43,204 nucleotides of DNA from Clostridiaceae bacterium (lineage in GTDB: Bacteria; Bacillota; Clostridia; DSM-8532): positions 1-43,204 of the forward strand of contig JAAXZX010000069.1 in the NCBI GenBank assembly GCA_012719645.1, given 5' to 3'. This document shows, in pieces, positions 1 to 8,575 of the stretch (its first letter is position 1; the number at the start of each line of letters is the position of its first letter). The notes below the pieces were generated by a model, which was given only the letters and a program-made list of their open reading frames with translations, did not search any database and was not told the origin of the DNA. The position numbers were made by a program, and so were the translations under genes.

Positions 1-1104
1 GAGCTGGCTATGCTCCAGGCGCAGGACATGAGCAAGATCGGGTTTATGCAGGACCTGGTGCGCGGGATAAAGAAGGTTTTAGACGCCAAGGCTGCCAAAA
101 CACCCGAAAAGGTTGTCCCGGATGTTATTACCTCATCCCTCGAGAGGCTGGTCCAGAACAGCGATACATATCTTAAACTAAATAATTATCCAGCGGCCGA
201 AGATGTATTCAAGCGCATTACAAGAGAATATCCCGAGGACTACCGGGGCTGGTGGGGGCTTATACAGTGCAGAACGAGAAACTTGACGGAAATAGTGGAT
301 GACAGTGCTATAGACCAGTTGAACACATGGTTCTCATACGTCAGGCAATTGTCGAAACCGGAAGTGTTTGAACCCCTTAAGGCCAGGTATGTGGACTATA
401 TGAAAATCGTAGCCGGCAATGACGTGGGGAATGAAGTAATCAGAATCAATAAATTAAAAACCAATCTGGGGGTCAGGATCGATAAATACATTGGGCAAAT
501 ACGCCAGGCAGAAGACAGACAGAAAACGCTGTCCGAAAAGTTCGGGGCTATTTTATCTCAAGATGATAAATCTATTGAAAATGCCCGGAAGGATCTCGCA
601 AAAAGAAAGCGTGAGATTTTGCTTCGTATCCTGCAGTCTATAATTGGCCTTGCCTTATTGGGAGTTGGCGTCCTGTTTATTTTCGATATAATTTACAGCA
701 GGTATGGCTTCTTTTTGATTCTGCTTGGACTGTTTCTCATCTTTCTTTGCCTGTTCTTCGGCTGGGGGCTGGCATTTCCAGGATTGAGAGGCATATTCAC
801 TTACCGTAAGAACGTCGCCTCCGCAGAGTCAGCATTAAAGCAGGCAATGGAAAAAAAGGAAAACGAAATAAAGCAGTACGAAATGGAGCAGGAGAGATTA
901 AATTCCTCTATTGCTGAAATAAATAATCAAATCAAAAAAGTCGAGGATAAAATCGCCGATTGCGATAAATACCTTGCCCTTGACAGGGATAAAATGGAGG
1001 AACTGTTGTATGCAATAAGGTGTAACAGCATAGGCGTTGAGCAGCCATACGATCCTTCTGCCTATCAGCTGAGAGATGCAGCAAATGAAAAGATCTTTCC
1101 ATGA
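1..1104 (+). CDS. TPR/coiled-coil membrane protein of unknown function, probably 5'-truncated by the window edge
   Basis: The reading frame is open from base 1. The first ATG is at 10 but has no ribosome binding site in front of it, so the true start probably lies outside the window. The N-terminal part (about residues 45-85 from ATG 10) reads as a TPR-like helical pair with an Asn-Tyr-Pro-Ala-Ala-Glu core followed by a Trp-Trp-Gly turn. Next come a charged helical region, two adjacent hydrophobic segments (about residues 205-228 and 233-255) and a long Lys/Glu/Gln-rich coiled coil (about 265-330). A short soluble tail ends the protein. I do not recognise a named family. Two TM helices between coiled coils suggest a membrane-anchored scaffold. 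A terminator follows directly, so it ends its own transcript before the kor operon. Confidence 0.7.
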   Translation, partial: ELAMLQAQDMSKIGFMQDLVRGIKKVLDAKAAKTPEKVVPDVITSSLERLVQNSDTYLKLNNYPAAEDVFKRITREYPEDYRGWWGLIQCRTRNLTEIVDDSAIDQLNTWFSYVRQLSKPEVFEPLKARYVDYMKIVAGNDVGNEVIRINKLKTNLGVRIDKYIGQIRQAEDRQKTLSEKFGAILSQDDKSIENARKDLAKRKREILLRILQSIIGLALLGVGVLFIFDIIYSRYGFFLILLGLFLIFLCLFFGWGLAFPGLRGIFTYRKNVASAESALKQAMEKKENEIKQYEMEQERLNSSIAEINNQIKKVEDKIADCDKYLALDRDKMEELLYAIRCNSIGVEQPYDPSAYQLRDAANEKIFP

Positions 1105-1108
1105 GTAT

Positions 1109-1134
1109 GAGCCGGCACGGAGGCCGGCTCTTTT
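1109..1134 (+). terminator. Rho-independent terminator after the TPR membrane protein
   Basis: GAGCCGGC and GCCGGCTC form an 8-bp GC-rich stem with a 6-nt loop, followed directly by TTTT. It lies 5 nt after the stop codon at 1102-1104. Confidence 0.85.
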
Positions 1135-1175
1135 GAATATTCACTGTATAAAAATCAAAAAAACTGCCTTAACTG

Positions 1176-1203
1176 TTCAAATCCGATCAAATAATGCTAT
1201 AAT
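1176..1203 (+). promoter_or_regulatory. Sigma-A-type promoter of the kor operon
   Basis: A perfect TATAAT (1198-1203) is preceded by TGC, giving an extended -10. A weaker TTCAAA (1176-1181) lies 16 nt upstream. It sits 45 nt before the korD start, in the AT-rich gap after the preceding terminator. Confidence 0.75.
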
Positions 1204-1247
1204 ATAAAAAGTTATCTAAGAGAACATTGAACAAGAAGGAGTTACAT

Positions 1248-1454
1248 ATGGCCAGAGTCACATTCAGGGAAGACAGGTGCAAGGGCTGCGGCCTGTGCAT
1301 CCATGTGTGTCCTAAGAAAATAATCAGGGAAAACAGGGAGAGGATCAACGCAAAAGGATATTTCCCGGCCGAGGTCGTGGAAATGGACAAGTGTATCGGC
1401 TGCGCTTTCTGCGCAACAATTTGTCCCGATTGCGTGATCACGGTTGAGAAGTGA
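1248..1454 (+). CDS. korD: 2-oxoacid:ferredoxin oxidoreductase, delta (4Fe-4S ferredoxin) subunit
   Basis: This 68-residue protein is a two-cluster ferredoxin. It has two CxxCxxCxxxCP motifs (CKGCGLCIHVCP near residues 11-22 and CIGCAFCATICP near 48-59). In four-subunit 2-oxoacid oxidoreductases this subunit passes electrons from the thiamine-bound intermediate to soluble ferredoxin. The ATG at 1248 is chosen because AAGAAGGAG sits just upstream; an in-frame TTG at 1227 lies before that site and is unlikely. It is first in a delta-alpha-beta-gamma operon, with the alpha start 13 nt after its stop. Confidence 0.95.
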   Translation: MARVTFREDRCKGCGLCIHVCPKKIIRENRERINAKGYFPAEVVEMDKCIGCAFCATICPDCVITVEK

Positions 1455-1467
1455 GGAGGTAGCCGAA

Positions 1468-2526
1468 ATGGGAGAAAGACTTCTTATGAAAGGCAATGAG
1501 GTTATTGCGGAAGCCGCGATCCGTGCTGGATGCCGCCACTATTTCGGTTATCCCATTACGCCCCAGACCGAGATCGCGCACTATATGGCAAAGAAGATGC
1601 CGAAGGTCGGGGGGGTGTTCCTCCAGGCCGAGAGCGAGGTAGCGGCCATTAATATGGTGTATGGCGCCGCGTCGGCAGGAAAGAGGGTCATGACCTCGTC
1701 ATCGAGCCCCGGTATAAGCCTTAAGCAGGAAGGTATATCCTATGCCTCGGGATCTCAGCTTCCCGCTGTTGTTGTAAACATAATGCGCGGTGGGCCCGGG
1801 CTGGGCGGAATCCAGCCGTCACAGAGCGACTATTTCCAGGCCACCAAGGGCGGCGGTCATGGCGATTACCACATGATTGTACTTGCGCCTTCCAGCGTCC
1901 AGGAACTCTATGAGCTTACGGTGGATGCATTTAACCTGGCGGACCAGTACCGGATGGTGGCCATGATCCTGGGCGACGGCGTTTTGGGCCAGATGATGGA
2001 GGTTGTAAACTTCCGGGATGAAGAGCCCATCGTTGAGACGGACAAGTCCTGGTGCGCCTGCGGCCATGGCATGAAGCGGGAGCACAACACCATCACGTCC
2101 ATCCATCTTGATCCTGCCGTGCTGGAGCAGTGGAACATAAATCTTCAGAACAAGTACAAAACCATATGCGAGAAGGAACAGCGCTATGAGATATACAAAT
2201 GCGACGATGCAGAAATAATCATCGTTGCCTATGGCTCGGTGGCCCGTATCGCCAAGAACGTGGTCCAGGTGGCAAGGGAGGAAGGCATAAAGGTAGGGCT
2301 TTTAAGGCCCATCACCCTTTGGCCGTTCCCTGTAAAGGCCTTTGAGCAGGTAATGGATAGGGCGAAAGCTTTCCTTACCGTCGAGATGAGCTCGGGGCAG
2401 ATGCTCGAGGATGTCATGCTGGCCGTAAACGGCAGAAAGCCGGTTTACTTCACTGGAAGGATGGGCGGCATGATCCCGAGGGTTGACGATGTAATGGCCA
2501 AAATTAAGGAGATCATGGCCGGATAG
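1468..2526 (+). CDS. korA: 2-oxoacid:ferredoxin oxidoreductase, alpha subunit (VorB/KorA type)
   Basis: This 352-residue protein has the alpha-subunit pyrimidine-binding domain first (GYPITPQTEIAHYMA near residue 31, AESEVAAINMVYGAA near 60, SSSSPGISLKQEG near 80). The transketolase-C-like domain follows (from about 240, with VAYGSVARIAKNVV and LLRPITLWPFP). With the beta subunit it oxidatively decarboxylates a 2-oxoacid to an acyl-CoA, reducing ferredoxin. Databases often name this form VorB (branched-chain 2-oxoacids), but substrate cannot be settled from sequence; 2-oxoglutarate is equally possible. GGAGGT 7 nt before ATG 1468 decides the start. Confidence 0.93.
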   Translation: MGERLLMKGNEVIAEAAIRAGCRHYFGYPITPQTEIAHYMAKKMPKVGGVFLQAESEVAAINMVYGAASAGKRVMTSSSSPGISLKQEGISYASGSQLPAVVVNIMRGGPGLGGIQPSQSDYFQATKGGGHGDYHMIVLAPSSVQELYELTVDAFNLADQYRMVAMILGDGVLGQMMEVVNFRDEEPIVETDKSWCACGHGMKREHNTITSIHLDPAVLEQWNINLQNKYKTICEKEQRYEIYKCDDAEIIIVAYGSVARIAKNVVQVAREEGIKVGLLRPITLWPFPVKAFEQVMDRAKAFLTVEMSSGQMLEDVMLAVNGRKPVYFTGRMGGMIPRVDDVMAKIKEIMAG

Positions 2527-2554
2527 AGATTATCGCTGAAAGGAGATGTTGCAA

Positions 2555-3301
2555 ATGGCTGTTGTTTTTGACAGGCCTCATGCGTTAGTAGATATACCCA
2601 TGCACTATTGCCCCGGCTGCACCCACGGCATAGCCCACAGGCTGGTTGCCGAGGCGCTGGACGAACTGGGCATAGAGGGAAGGACTGTGGGAATATCCTC
2701 GGTGGGATGCTCCTACAACAACTATTTCTATTTCAATTGTGACATGATACAGGCGCCCCACGGGCGTGCACCCGCCGTGGCGACGGGTGTAAAAAGGAGC
2801 CTGCCCGACAGCATCGTGTTCACATACCAGGGTGACGGTGACCTTGCCGCCATCGGCACTGCGGAAATCGTACATGCCGCGGCAAGGGGGGAGAACATCA
2901 CCGTCATATTCATCAACAATACCATCTACGGCATGACCTCGGGGCAGATGGCTCCCACCACGCTGCTCAACCAGGTGACAACCACCACCCCTTACGGAAG
3001 GGATCCCAAGCTGCACGGAAACCCGATCAGGGTCTGCGAGATGCTTTCCACTCTCAAGGGTCCGGCATATATAGAGCGCGTGTCGCTCCACGACATAAAG
3101 CACATTAAAAAGGCGAAGGAAGCCGTCAGAAAGGCCTTCAAGGTCCAGATGGCGGGGAAGGGCTTTTCGCTGGTCGAGATCCTGTCCACCTGTCCCACCA
3201 ACTGGGGCATGAACCCGCTGGAGGCCCTTGACCGCGTAAAGAACGAGATGATTGAATACTATCCCCTTGGCGTGTTTGCGGGAGAGGATCTGGAGGTGTA
3301 G
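2555..3301 (+). CDS. korB: 2-oxoacid:ferredoxin oxidoreductase, beta (thiamine diphosphate) subunit
   Basis: The 248-residue beta subunit binds thiamine diphosphate. The GDGDLAAIGTAEIVHAA stretch (near residue 90), with a downstream Asn-Asn pair (FINNTIYGMTSGQ), is the ThDP/Mg motif. CPGCTHG near residue 19 is typical of the N-terminus of this subunit. GGAGATG lies about 7 nt before ATG 2555, so I prefer it over the ATG at 2546 that overlaps the ribosome binding site. The gene lies 28 nt after the alpha subunit and 2 nt before the gamma subunit, consistent with a single translationally coupled operon. Confidence 0.94.
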   Translation: MAVVFDRPHALVDIPMHYCPGCTHGIAHRLVAEALDELGIEGRTVGISSVGCSYNNYFYFNCDMIQAPHGRAPAVATGVKRSLPDSIVFTYQGDGDLAAIGTAEIVHAAARGENITVIFINNTIYGMTSGQMAPTTLLNQVTTTTPYGRDPKLHGNPIRVCEMLSTLKGPAYIERVSLHDIKHIKKAKEAVRKAFKVQMAGKGFSLVEILSTCPTNWGMNPLEALDRVKNEMIEYYPLGVFAGEDLEV

Positions 3302-3303
3302 CC

Positions 3304-3837
3304 ATGTTTCTTCATGAAGTGATTATAGCTGGCTTCGGCGGCCAGGGCATCCTGTCTGCCGGAAGGCTTATCGCATATGCAGGGATGCTGGATGGAAGGG
3401 AGGTTTCATTCTTCCCGTCCTATGGCCCCGAGATGCGAGGCGGGACCGCCAACTGCATGGTGGTGGTATCCGACGAGCCCATAGCTTCGCCGGTGCTGAA
3501 CAGCTGCACCGCGCTCATCGTGATGAACAATCCTTCCCTGGAGAAGTTTGAAAGCTATCTTAAGAAGGACGGCGTCCTAATTACCGACAGCTCGCTGGTT
3601 CAGCAAAAGCCCGTGAGGAACGATATACGGCATTTTGAGCTTCCCGCCACCCTTATGGCCAGCGATGCGGGCAATAAGGCGTTCTCAAACATATATCTTG
3701 TCGGAAAGCTTATAAAGGAAACCGGCATCATCACGCCGGAGAGCTTTGAGAAGGCACTGTACGGCGTGCTGTCAAAGAGCAAGCACTATCTTATACCCCA
3801 GGAGATGGAAGCCCTGAGGGCAGGAATGGAGTACTGA
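3304..3837 (+). CDS. korC: 2-oxoacid:ferredoxin oxidoreductase, gamma subunit
   Basis: This 177-residue protein is the gamma (pyruvate/ketoisovalerate oxidoreductase catalytic domain) subunit. It shows the N-terminal GFGGQGILSAGRLIAYAG motif and SYGPEMRGGTANCMVVVSD near residue 40, both standard in this family. It binds coenzyme A-side elements of the complex and completes the delta-alpha-beta-gamma set. It starts 2 nt after the beta stop. No strong T-tailed terminator follows; a CCGGAA/TTCCGG hairpin near 3885-3901 is the only nearby inverted repeat. Confidence 0.93.
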   Translation: MFLHEVIIAGFGGQGILSAGRLIAYAGMLDGREVSFFPSYGPEMRGGTANCMVVVSDEPIASPVLNSCTALIVMNNPSLEKFESYLKKDGVLITDSSLVQQKPVRNDIRHFELPATLMASDAGNKAFSNIYLVGKLIKETGIITPESFEKALYGVLSKSKHYLIPQEMEALRAGMEY

Positions 3838-3922
3838 TAAAGGAATTGCTTAAGGGCTCTGCATGGTCAGGGCCTTTAATTTTTCCGGAATCCTTTTCCG
3901 GTCCTGAAAGGCGCCTGATGGA

Positions 3923-3954
3923 CGGTACATGCATGCTACCGTTACTTAAAAGTA
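3923..3954. promoter_or_regulatory. Two adjacent palindromes upstream of the ydjI-like promoter (candidate operators)
   Basis: CGGTA-N9-TACCG (3923-3941) and the 12-bp perfect inverted repeat TACTT-AA-AAGTA (3943-3954) lie one after the other just upstream of the candidate -35 at 3968. Both could bind a dimeric regulator. No protein in the window is an obvious partner. Confidence 0.35.
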
Positions 3955-3967
3955 CAATTGAATTGCA

Positions 3968-3997
3968 TTGACTTTCAATCGGCATTTGAAGTAGAAT
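3968..3997 (+). promoter_or_regulatory. Candidate promoter of the ydjI-ydjG-ydjH-like operon
   Basis: TTGACT (3968-3973), an 18-nt spacer and TAGAAT (3992-3997) match sigma-A elements well. The leader to the ATG at 4116 would be about 110 nt. Confidence 0.6.
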
Positions 3998-4115
3998 GAT
4001 AGCAGTATTTGTAAATTTGGCAATCATTATCGGCCGGTACCGCCGGTCATTTTGATGCATCTGACAGTTCATACGTCAATAAAGATAATTAAGGAAGATA
4101 AGGAGAGATGGGCTT

Positions 4116-5429
4116 ATGGGAATTATCAGAGCTGCAATTGAAGCCATAGGCGGAGGCCTTGCAGACCAGTGGCTGGAAGTCATCGAGGCTAACGACATGA
4201 GCGACACCACGGTAATGACTACAGGTGTCAAGGTGCGCAATGACAAGAGGAACCGGAACATCAAGGGGAGCGACAATATCGTATCCCAGGGATCGATTAT
4301 CCATGTCTACCCGAACCAGTTCATGATCCTGACTGACGGCGGCAAGGTGGTGGATTACACCGCGGAGCCCGGCTATTACAAGGTCGATAATTCTTCCTCG
4401 CCATCCCTTTTCAGCGGGCAGTTCGGAGATGCGCTGAAAGAAACATTCAGCAGGATCAAGTACGGTGGGACCACACCTTATGCCCAGAAGGTAATATTCA
4501 TTAATCTTCAGGAGATCAAGAACATTGCTTTCGGTACCGTTAACCCGATCAACTACCTGGATCATTTTTACAATGCCGAGCTGTTCCTGCGCTGCCACGG
4601 GTATTTCTCCATCAAGATCGTTGATCCTTTGAAGTTCTACACCGAGGCAATACCCAAGAACAAGGACAGGGTGGAAATAACCGATATACATAAGCTCTAT
4701 CTTTCGGAATTCTTAGGAGCGCTTCAGACGGCTATCAGCAAGATGTCCGTGGATGGTATACAGATATCCTATGTTGGATCAAAGACCATGGAACTTGCCC
4801 AGTATCTGTCCGATGTCCTGGACGATTCGTGGACGTCAAAACGGGGCATGCAGATTGAGTCTGTAGGAATCAACAGCATCTCCTATACCGAGGAATCCCA
4901 GCGCCTGATCAATATGCGCAACCAGGGCTCTATGATGTCAGATCCGTATGTAAGGGCAGGCTATGTCCAGACCCAATTGGCGGACGGAATTGCAAAAGCC
5001 GGATCAAATCCCGCAGGCGCCATGACCGGATTTTTGGGCGTAGGCATGGGTATGCAGACAGCGGGAGCCTTCATGGGTGGTTTTCCCCAGGCTAACCAGT
5101 ACCCGGTGCAGCAGCCGCCGCAGCAACAGCAACAACAGCAGCCGCAGGCGGCCGGAGCAGCGGCCTGGGTATGCTCCTGCGGAACAAGCAATACCGGAAG
5201 GTTCTGCATGAACTGCGGAAAGCCCAAGGCTGAAGACAATACCTGGAAGTGCTCCTGCGGCGCCGTAAACAGCGGCAGGTTCTGCCCACAGTGCGGAAAC
5301 AAAAAGCCTGAAACAGCGGCAAAGACATATAAGTGCAACAAGTGCGGATGGACACCGTCCGATCCTTCGAACCCGCCGAAGTTCTGTCCCGAATGCGGTG
5401 ATCCTTTCGACGAACAGGACGCCAACTGA
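4116..5429 (+). CDS. ydjI: SPFH-domain protein with C-terminal zinc ribbons (YdjI/virion-core-like)
   Basis: The 437-residue protein opens with an SPFH/band-7-like domain (about residues 1-290), recognisable by the GSDNIVSQGSIIHVYPNQ and PIN-YLDHFYNAELFLRCHGYFS blocks of the YdjI family. A Gly/Met-rich stretch and a Gln/Pro run (near 330-345, CAG-type codons) follow. Three zinc ribbons end it: CSC...CMNC, CSC...CPQC and CNKC...CPEC, each with four cysteines. In B. subtilis YdjI is an SPFH protein needed to bring PspA to the membrane together with YdjG and YdjH. The next two genes here match those partners, so a shared membrane-stress scaffold is a reasonable inference. No pspA is adjacent. 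Confidence 0.85.
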   Translation: MGIIRAAIEAIGGGLADQWLEVIEANDMSDTTVMTTGVKVRNDKRNRNIKGSDNIVSQGSIIHVYPNQFMILTDGGKVVDYTAEPGYYKVDNSSSPSLFSGQFGDALKETFSRIKYGGTTPYAQKVIFINLQEIKNIAFGTVNPINYLDHFYNAELFLRCHGYFSIKIVDPLKFYTEAIPKNKDRVEITDIHKLYLSEFLGALQTAISKMSVDGIQISYVGSKTMELAQYLSDVLDDSWTSKRGMQIESVGINSISYTEESQRLINMRNQGSMMSDPYVRAGYVQTQLADGIAKAGSNPAGAMTGFLGVGMGMQTAGAFMGGFPQANQYPVQQPPQQQQQQQPQAAGAAAWVCSCGTSNTGRFCMNCGKPKAEDNTWKCSCGAVNSGRFCPQCGNKKPETAAKTYKCNKCGWTPSDPSNPPKFCPECGDPFDEQDAN

Positions 5430-5468
5430 AGTCCAGGCTGAAAAAGGTGCCGAAAGGGTGTGAGTTCT

Positions 5469-6569
5469 ATGTCGGTAATGGTGTACAAGTGTCCCCAGTG
5501 CGGCGCTTCACTGACTTTCAACGCGGATGTGCAAAGATGGGACTGCAAGTTCTGCCTGGGCTCCTTTGATATAGCGACCCTTGAGAAACGCCGCGCCGAG
5601 GAGGCCGAAAAGGAGAAGGAATTCGCCGAGCAGGCTGAACCCGAAGCCGAGGTGGAAACAGGGCAGGAGGAGATCAAGGTTGACGAGGAGTTCAACCGGA
5701 ACGCAAGGGCATACAGGTGCCCGGACTGCGGCGCGGAGATTGTGACCGATGCCACAACCGCCGCAACCTTTTGCGTTTTCTGCCATAACCCCACCATTAT
5801 CCCGGCACGGCTGTCGGGCGAATACCGCCCGTCAAGGGTGATCCCGTTCAAGATCAGCAAGGAGGCTGCCCAGAAGGCCTTTATAAACTGGTGCAGGAAA
5901 AAGCCCCTGGTGCCTTCGGGGTTCAAGTCAAAGCCCCAGATGGAAAAGATCACGGGCATGTACCTGCCTTTCTGGCTTCATGACTGTTCCGTTTCGGGAA
6001 CCCTCCGCGCCAATGCCCAGAAGATCAGGAAATGGCGCAGCGGCAAGTATGAATATACCGAGACCAGCTACTTCGAGATCTTCAGGGAGGGTGACATGAG
6101 GTTCACGGGCGTTCCAGCCGACGGGTCGTCCAAAATGGACGATAACATGATGGACCTCCTGGAGCCCTATGATTACAGCCAGATGGTGGATTTCTCAATG
6201 TCATACCTATCCGGGTACCTTGCCGAAAAATACGATGTGGACAAGGAAACAGTGTGGCCTCGCATAAAGGACAGGGTCGCGGAGGACACTGTCACCCAGC
6301 TCATGCTGACAGCAAGGGGATATGACGCGATCCAGGTTACCCATAAAGAGGTCCGAATCAAAAACAAGCTGGTCCATTACACGCTGCTGCCCGTCTGGAT
6401 GCTGATCTACAAGCACAAGGACAAGAAATACCTCTTTGCCATGAACGGGCAGACAGGAAAAGTAGTCGGCAACCTTCCCATAAGCATCGGAAGGGTGATC
6501 GCATGGTTCAGCGGCATCGCGGCGGCAGTCTTTACAGCCCTGTTCCTGATTGGGGGGGTGTTGATGTGA
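5469..6569 (+). CDS. ydjG: Zinc-ribbon membrane protein, TFIIB-type N-terminus (YdjG-like)
   Basis: The protein has two zinc ribbons: one at the N-terminus (CPQCGASLTF...CKFC) and one near residue 90 (CPDCGAEIV...CVFC). They are separated by a Glu/Lys-rich, probably helical linker. A central domain of about 220 residues (RPSRVIPFKISKEAA..., YLPFWLHDC) is followed by one C-terminal TM helix (IAWFSGIAAAVFTALFLIGG). This is the YdjG arrangement. The start is uncertain: ATG 5469 has AAAGGGTG 10 nt before it; GTG 5460 and ATG 5478 are alternatives. The stop overlaps the next gene's GTG by 4 bases, indicating coupled translation. Confidence 0.8.
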   Translation: MSVMVYKCPQCGASLTFNADVQRWDCKFCLGSFDIATLEKRRAEEAEKEKEFAEQAEPEAEVETGQEEIKVDEEFNRNARAYRCPDCGAEIVTDATTAATFCVFCHNPTIIPARLSGEYRPSRVIPFKISKEAAQKAFINWCRKKPLVPSGFKSKPQMEKITGMYLPFWLHDCSVSGTLRANAQKIRKWRSGKYEYTETSYFEIFREGDMRFTGVPADGSSKMDDNMMDLLEPYDYSQMVDFSMSYLSGYLAEKYDVDKETVWPRIKDRVAEDTVTQLMLTARGYDAIQVTHKEVRIKNKLVHYTLLPVWMLIYKHKDKKYLFAMNGQTGKVVGNLPISIGRVIAWFSGIAAAVFTALFLIGGVLM

Positions 6570-7324
6570 AAAAGCGCTTGTTACTGGTCATGGCCATTCT
6601 TTCCCTCCTGGTCTGCACGCTGCCTGCATTTGCCCTGGATACCGAACTCAAGGTATATGATTACGCCGACCTGTTTGAAGATGAGGAAGAGGAACTCCTC
6701 ATGGATAAAGCGCAGAGGATAGCGGAAGACAGGCGCTTTGACGTCGTTGTGGTCACCATCGACGACGCGGAGGGCAAGAGATCCATGGATTATGCCGACG
6801 ACTTCTTCGATTACAACGGGTTCGGATACGGGCGGAGTTATGACGGTATCCTGCTCCTGATCGACATGGACAACAGGATCGCCTGGATCTCCACCAGCGG
6901 GAAAGGAATAGATATTTTCACGGACAACAGGATTGACAAGATTCTCGACAAAATGGAAGGACATTTAAAGAATGACCGGTTTTATTCCGCCGCGGACAGG
7001 TTTTTGACAGAGGTGGATTATTACACCTCCGGCGGATTCAGAAAAGCGACCTGGCACATTCCGGGCTTTCTGATCATCTCGCTGATCGCTGCAGGGATAT
7101 CGGTCGCCATAATGGCTGCGTATAATAAGGGCAGGAAAACCATTACTGCCGAAACATACCTGGACCGCGACTCGGTCAATCTCCGGGTCAGCCGGGATAA
7201 CTTCATAAGGACCGCCGTCACAAAGAGGGATGTAAGCAGCAGTTCCGGCAGCGGAGGAGGAGGAAGCTCCACCCACAGGAGCAGCAGCGGACGCAGCCAT
7301 GGCGGGGGCGGAAGAAGGTTTTAA
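6566..7324 (+). CDS. ydjH: TPM-domain secreted/membrane protein (YdjH/YgcG-like)
   Basis: This 252-residue protein has a signal peptide (KKRLLLVMAILSLLVCTLPAFA), then a TPM domain (about residues 25-150: VYDYADLF, VVVVTIDDAEGK, YGRSYDGILLLIDM). One TM helix follows (about 165-187), then a cytoplasmic tail, and finally a Ser/Gly-rich end with GGGGRRF. The Gly-rich tail is typical of YgcG/TPM proteins. The GTG at 6566 overlaps the previous stop (GTGA), has GGGGGGTG upstream and gives the signal peptide its proper N-terminus. Third gene of the YdjI/G/H-like operon; a terminator follows. Confidence 0.85.
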   Translation: MKKRLLLVMAILSLLVCTLPAFALDTELKVYDYADLFEDEEEELLMDKAQRIAEDRRFDVVVVTIDDAEGKRSMDYADDFFDYNGFGYGRSYDGILLLIDMDNRIAWISTSGKGIDIFTDNRIDKILDKMEGHLKNDRFYSAADRFLTEVDYYTSGGFRKATWHIPGFLIISLIAAGISVAIMAAYNKGRKTITAETYLDRDSVNLRVSRDNFIRTAVTKRDVSSSSGSGGGGSSTHRSSSGRSHGGGGRRF

Positions 7325-7335
7325 CGGAATATATC

Positions 7336-7363
7336 AAAGCCCGGGTTTTCCCGGGCTTTCTTA
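7336..7363 (+). terminator. Bidirectional terminator between converging genes
   Basis: A perfect 10-bp stem AAAGCCCGGG/CCCGGGCTTT with a TTTT loop ends at 7359. The ends are A/T rich on both sides, and the HD-GYP gene converges from the right, so it can serve both strands. Confidence 0.85.
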
Positions 7364-7409
7364 CTTAAGCTGCATGATATGCGCAACCTGAAATTGGAGC
7401 CGGTTATGG

Positions 7410-8492
7410 CTATCCTATATCCTTGAGATTGATATTTATTTCACGAACGATCTTAATGGATAATTCGTGCTGCAGGTCTATGATAAACGAACGGTCGTAC
7501 TTGATTCCGGTTTTCGGGTTGTAGAACGGCCTTACAACGGGACGTGTCATATAGATCGGGTTGTTTTTTACAACGATGGCGAACATGCCGTTGCTCAAAA
7601 GCACTATGGTACCTTCGGGATAGATCGGGACAATCTTCATGAACATGTCAACCAGCGATTTGTCGAATATATGGCCCGACCCGCCGACCAGGTATTCCAC
7701 CGCGTCAGTGGTCTGGTATACATTCTTGTAGCGCTCGTCGTTGATGGCCTGGTCATACGCGTCGCAAATGCTTACAATCCTCGCAGAATAGTGTATGTAG
7801 TCGCCGTTCAGGCCCATCGGGTATCCTCCGCCGTTCACCTGTTCGTGGTGCATGAGCACTGTGATCTTTGACGTGGCCGAGACTTCGGAAATATCCTTTA
7901 TTGCCTGGTACCCCAACAGGGGATGCTTTTTTATCTCGGCCTGTTCGGCGGGGGTTGGGTCCTTCTTGTTGAGAAGATCCTTTGGTATCAGGGCTTTCCC
8001 TATGTCATGCAGCATGGCGCCCATGGCGATGCTTTTTACCTTGGCTGGCGGCAGTGAGAGCTTGTTCGCCAGAGCGATGGCCATGATGCAGACATTTATC
8101 GAATGGGCATAGACCAGTTCGTCCTGGGTGCGGATATCATTTGCGTTAAGGACATCTATCCTGGTGGACATCATCTCGTCCATGATATGCTCCACAGACT
8201 TCTTTAAAGCCCCGTAGTCTATCTCGCCCCTGTTGGAAAGTCTGTTCATCTCGTTGCGGATGGTCATCTTGGCCTGGTTCCTGGTTTCGTCTGTCAGAAC
8301 GCCATGAATTTCTACGTCTTCCGATAGTTCGTCCTCGATATATACACTGGAAACGCCCTTTTCCATAAGTTTGCCGACGATGGATGGGGTGAGTCTGACT
8401 CCCACGTTGAGCAGCCTTCGGCCGTCGATATCGTAAATGGGTCGTGCCAGAACATCGTCATCACGAACCTGTTTTAAGCTGACTCGTCTCAT
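7410..8492 (-). CDS. HD-GYP domain protein, putative cyclic-di-nucleotide phosphodiesterase
   Basis: The 360-residue protein has a DUF3391-like N-terminal region (about residues 1-90) followed by an HD-GYP domain. The metal-binding residues are present: H130, the HD pair H162-D163 in LHDIGK, H190, and H215-H216 followed by a GYP triad (223-225, within NGGGYPMGLNG). HD-GYP enzymes typically hydrolyse c-di-GMP. No receiver or sensory domain is attached. A C-terminal extension of about 80 residues after the HD-GYP core reads as a beta-rich region. GAAGGAG lies 7 nt before the ATG. It is monocistronic or read together with queT upstream on the same strand. Confidence 0.9.
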   Translation of the reverse strand: MRRVSLKQVRDDDVLARPIYDIDGRRLLNVGVRLTPSIVGKLMEKGVSSVYIEDELSEDVEIHGVLTDETRNQAKMTIRNEMNRLSNRGEIDYGALKKSVEHIMDEMMSTRIDVLNANDIRTQDELVYAHSINVCIMAIALANKLSLPPAKVKSIAMGAMLHDIGKALIPKDLLNKKDPTPAEQAEIKKHPLLGYQAIKDISEVSATSKITVLMHHEQVNGGGYPMGLNGDYIHYSARIVSICDAYDQAINDERYKNVYQTTDAVEYLVGGSGHIFDKSLVDMFMKIVPIYPEGTIVLLSNGMFAIVVKNNPIYMTRPVVRPFYNPKTGIKYDRSFIIDLQHELSIKIVREININLKDIG

Positions 8493-8575
8493 TACAAAGC
8501 TCCTTCATTGATGAAGCATGAATATGACATACGAATAATATTTACCCACCCGGCCGTGCCAAAAAACAAGTGGTT

